NCBI GenBank assembly: GCA_029202545.1
Contig: CP119311.1
Span: 3,782,001 to 3,846,000 of the forward strand
DNA from: Candidatus Pseudobacter hemicellulosilyticus
Lineage (GTDB): Bacteria; Bacteroidota; Bacteroidia; Chitinophagales; Chitinophagaceae
DNA: 64,000 nt
Direction of reading: 5' to 3'
Both the position numbers and the translations under genes were made by a program. Numbering within the stretch: position 1 is the stretch's first letter; the number at the start of each line of letters is the position of its first letter. Below, in pieces: positions 61,507 through 64,000 of the stretch. Below the pieces are notes generated by a model. The model searched no databases and was not told the DNA's origin. It was given only the letters and a program-made list of their open reading frames with translations.

Positions 61507-61601
61507 GATAAAAGGATCAACAGTCATCTTTGTGGCGCTATGATCAATAAGAGCAGCGCCCAAAGCGGAACAGATCAACAGAGGAACGCATTACCAGCAC
61601 C

Positions 61602-61652
61602 GGCTTCACCAGCTGAATCAGTATCAGCACCTGGTGAAGCCTTTTTTATTTT
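61602..61652 (+). terminator. terminator after copZ
   Basis: GGCTTCACCAG (61602-61612) and CTGGTGAAGCC (61631-61641) form an 11-bp stem followed by TTTTTTATTTT. Confidence 0.88.
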
Positions 61653-61958
61653 ACTGACCGGTGGTTCAATTCACCTGTCAGCGCTGTGTAATTCTATAAC
61701 CGCTATTTATCAATAAACGGATCAATTATACCGCCAATCTTTTCTCCCGCCACCTTTAAATAGTTCTTCCGTGCCTGCATACTCTTTGGCCTTTAACCGG
61801 CTGCAGGTATTCCCAATTGTATTTTATCTTCCCAACACAGGCAGACCAGGAGTTTTTCCCATATACGCCTTGTAATCCGATCGCGCCTGCCACCTGTTCA
61901 TGGCGGCTCACCAGTTATTTTCAGCCACCCACCTGAACACCCTCGGCGACTATTTGTT
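61653..61958. other. intergenic region with possible coding remnant on the minus strand
   Basis: No intact gene is visible. On the minus strand short frames near 61730-61890 can be pieced together into protein-like text (such as MNRWQARSDYKAYMGKTPG), but stops and frame changes interrupt it. This may be a decayed gene or chance. Confidence 0.25.
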
Positions 61959-61988
61959 TTGCATCCAAAAAAATAAATCATACATTTG
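61959..61988 (+). promoter_or_regulatory. promoter of the TonB-dependent receptor
   Basis: TTG (61959-61961), 19 nt, TACATTTG (61981-61988) is an exact match to the Bacteroidota consensus. The start codon is at 62008. Confidence 0.75.
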
Positions 61989-62008
61989 TCTAAATATAAA
62001 TTTAGACA
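61987..62008. promoter_or_regulatory. perfect palindrome overlapping promoter and start codon
   Basis: TGTCTAAAT (61987-61995), ATAA, ATTTAGACA (62000-62008) is a perfect 9-bp inverted repeat with a 4-bp spacer. It overlaps the -7 element by two bases and ends on the A of the ATG. The TTTAGAC-type half-site resembles operators of DtxR/MntR metal repressors. This is inference; binding there would block transcription. Confidence 0.65.
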
Positions 62009-64000
62009 TGCCTAAAAATAATTTAAGTTGGCTCAAAACCAATTTATGGATTACCCCTGTTTTATCAGCCTTTTCCTTGTTCCTCTGCCTCCCTGCTCAT
62101 GCGGAAGGCCCACGCAATGCATATAGCGCTACAGATACCAGTATCGCCATTCGGGGTACTATCCGCGATAAACAGACGGCAGAACCACTGGCCGGGGCAG
62201 TCATAGCTTATGGTAGCAGGAAAGCGCTGGCCGACAGGAACGGCCGCTTTACCATAACCCTGACTGCTGCTACTGATTCACTCATTTTCAGCATGACCGG
62301 TTATAAAGGGGACACCCTTGCGCCCGCACAGCTTACTACTAACCTCAGCATACTGCTGCAACCGACCGCCGGCCTGCTCCAGGATGTGGTGGTTACCGGC
62401 ACTATGAAAGCGGTCCTGAAAACCGCCAGCCCGGTACCTGTGGAAGTATATACCCCGCAGTTCTTTCGCAAAAATCCAACGCCTACCATCTTCGATGCCC
62501 TGCAGCTGGTAAACGGGGTTCGTCCCCAGCTGAATTGTAACATCTGCAATACAGGCGATATCCATATCAATGGACTGGAAGGCCCCTATACCATGGTATT
62601 GATAGACGGTATGCCCATTGTCAGCAGCCTTGGATCGGTATATGGTCTGTCCGGCATTCCCAATTCCCTGGTGGAGCGGATAGAAGTGGTGAAAGGCCCG
62701 GCTTCCTCCCTCTATGGTTCTGAGGCCATCGGCGGGCTGATCAATGTGATCACCAAAAATCCACTCAAAGCGCCCCAGCTGGCATTGGACCTGTCCACCA
62801 CTACCTGGAACGAGGTCAATGCCGATGTGGCTGTTAAATTCAGGCCTTTTGAAAAGACCACCAGCCTGCTGGGGGTGAATTATTTCAACTTCTCCAACCG
62901 GGTGGATAAGAACAACGATAATTTTACCGATGTCACCCTGCAGCACCGCATTGCGTTCTTTAATAAATACAGTTGGGAGCGAAAGGACAACAGGCAGGCT
63001 AATTTTGCAGCCCGCTATGTGTATGAGGACCGCTGGGGCGGGGATATGCGCTGGACAAAGGAATTCCGCGGCGGCGATAGTCTTTATGGGGAAAGTATCT
63101 ATACCTCGCGCCTGGAGCTGATAGGTAACTATCAGTTACCTGTACACGAAAAGATATTGTTTTCCTGGTCGTACAACAACCATGTGCAAAGATCAGCCTA
63201 TGGCGATATGCTCTTCAATGCCCGGCAGCAGGTTGGTTTTGGCCAGCTGACCTGGGACAAGACACTTGGCCGGCATGATCTGCTGGCCGGCGCCGTGTTG
63301 CGCCATACCTGGTATGACGACAATACCACGGCCACCCTGGATACCTTAACCCAGGCCAACGCTCCTTCCCGCGCAACTTTGCCGGGTGTGCTGCTGCAGG
63401 ATGAGTTCAGTCTGACCGGCTCCAGCAAACTGCTGGCCGGTATCCGCTGGGATCATCACCCGGTACATGGGCATATTTTTACGCCACGTATTGCCTGGAA
63501 GCTGTCGGTCAACAGCAATGATGTGCTGCGCCTCAATGCCGGTACGGGTTTCCGCGTGGTGAATATTTTCACGGAAGACCATGCCGCCCTCACCGGCGCC
63601 AGGGATGTGGAGATACTGTCTGAGCTGAAGCCTGAGCGCAGTTATAATGTGAACCTCAACTACGTGAAAAAGATCTATACCCGGGCTGCCTGGGTCAACC
63701 TGGATGCCAGTACCTGGTATACGCATTTTACCAACCGCATCATACCGGATTATATGACTGATCCCAACAAGATCATCTATGATAACCTGGCTGGCTATTC
63801 GCTGTCCTATGGCGCCAGTCTGAATACCGAGTTTGGTTTTACCAATGGCCTGCGGGGGCATGTAGGCTTCACCTTTCAGCAGGTGAGCCTGGTAGACCGG
63901 GATGGGCAGGGCAAGCGCCGGGAGCAGCGGCAGCTGCTAACTGAAAAATGGAGCGGTAACTGGTCCCTGTCGTACGCACTGCCATGGGGAGGCTTCTCGG
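62008..64000 (+). CDS. TonB-dependent receptor (partial, runs off the window)
   Basis: At least 664 residues are present. A signal peptide (WITPVLSAFSLFLCLPAHA) is followed by a carboxypeptidase-D-like repeat (IAIRGTIRDKQTAEPLAGAV), then the plug with NCNICNTGDIHINGLEGPYT (Cys177 and Cys180), LIDGMPIVSSLGSVYGLSG and ERIEVVKGPASSLYGSEAIG. The barrel begins after NPLKAP. It is of the FepA/CirA/BtuB type, not SusC. The CNIC pair in the plug and the copper genes upstream suggest a metal or metal-complex ligand. The start is fixed by the promoter 20 bp before it. No stop occurs in this window. Confidence 0.93.
   Translation, partial: MPKNNLSWLKTNLWITPVLSAFSLFLCLPAHAEGPRNAYSATDTSIAIRGTIRDKQTAEPLAGAVIAYGSRKALADRNGRFTITLTAATDSLIFSMTGYKGDTLAPAQLTTNLSILLQPTAGLLQDVVVTGTMKAVLKTASPVPVEVYTPQFFRKNPTPTIFDALQLVNGVRPQLNCNICNTGDIHINGLEGPYTMVLIDGMPIVSSLGSVYGLSGIPNSLVERIEVVKGPASSLYGSEAIGGLINVITKNPLKAPQLALDLSTTTWNEVNADVAVKFRPFEKTTSLLGVNYFNFSNRVDKNNDNFTDVTLQHRIAFFNKYSWERKDNRQANFAARYVYEDRWGGDMRWTKEFRGGDSLYGESIYTSRLELIGNYQLPVHEKILFSWSYNNHVQRSAYGDMLFNARQQVGFGQLTWDKTLGRHDLLAGAVLRHTWYDDNTTATLDTLTQANAPSRATLPGVLLQDEFSLTGSSKLLAGIRWDHHPVHGHIFTPRIAWKLSVNSNDVLRLNAGTGFRVVNIFTEDHAALTGARDVEILSELKPERSYNVNLNYVKKIYTRAAWVNLDASTWYTHFTNRIIPDYMTDPNKIIYDNLAGYSLSYGASLNTEFGFTNGLRGHVGFTFQQVSLVDRDGQGKRREQRQLLTEKWSGNWSLSYALPWGGFS

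Noticed and set aside
1..64000. CRISPR arrays, tRNA or rRNA genes, insertion sequences, prophage or integrase genes
   Set aside because: I looked for regularly spaced repeats, cloverleaf patterns and transposase or integrase motifs and found none; small RNA genes other than the riboswitch could be missed without a covariance search.

Overview
The window is chromosomal DNA from a member of the Bacteroidota, most likely the family Chitinophagaceae. The evidence is two SusC/SusD pairs with their own ECF sigma and FecR anti-sigma factors, a SprE/PorW-like type IX secretion protein, a Gld-type ABC transporter, a bactofilin, a two-domain NagB/LmbE protein, and several promoters of the Bacteroidota type (TTG, about 19-20 nt, TAnnTTTG). 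I found no rRNA, tRNA, CRISPR array, transposase or phage gene.

Left part (1-10.4 kb): sugar and sugar-acid catabolism. A minus-strand operon holds a deoxysugar mutarotase, an SDR dehydrogenase and lutABC (lactate to pyruvate). It lies divergent to a LacI-type regulator. Next come a secreted beta-propeller protein, an AraC regulator, and uxaA (broken by one extra T in a run of six) followed by uxuA. A LacI-like palindrome with core TTTCGAAA occurs both before lacI and in the araC/uxaA gap, which suggests one regulon.

10.4-22 kb: a surface lipoprotein behind a cobalamin riboswitch with its own promoter, the NagB/LmbE fusion, and a divergent ECF sigma / FecR-SusC-SusD locus. 22-31 kb: a PIN toxin-like module, a CocE/NonD hydrolase, a glycosylasparaginase-CutC pair, the glycolytic pair pfkA-pyk and a Tat-exported Gfo/Idh/MocA oxidoreductase.

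31-42 kb: a GldF-GldG fusion with its ATPase, then a second locus of ECF sigma, FecR, SusC and SusD, all on the minus strand. 42-58 kb: cell-envelope and housekeeping genes: PBP1A, SprE/PorW, a membrane stub resembling the N-terminus of M23 peptidases beside a bactofilin, an SprT-like protein, a CotH-kinase lipoprotein, sucC, a purine nucleoside phosphorylase, a putative porin, and a pair of small related membrane/coiled-coil proteins.

58-64 kb: a metal-handling island. It has a copper P-type ATPase, an AraC regulator with an N-terminal CxxC domain, a CopZ-like chaperone, and a TonB-dependent receptor that runs off the window end. copA and copZ share a near-identical promoter/operator block of about 60 bp. 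The receptor has a separate perfect palindrome over its start site. The best candidates for new biology are this copper regulon with a self-sensing AraC, the riboswitch-controlled orphan lipoprotein, and a short dispersed intergenic repeat (TTTTGGGACGAACCA).
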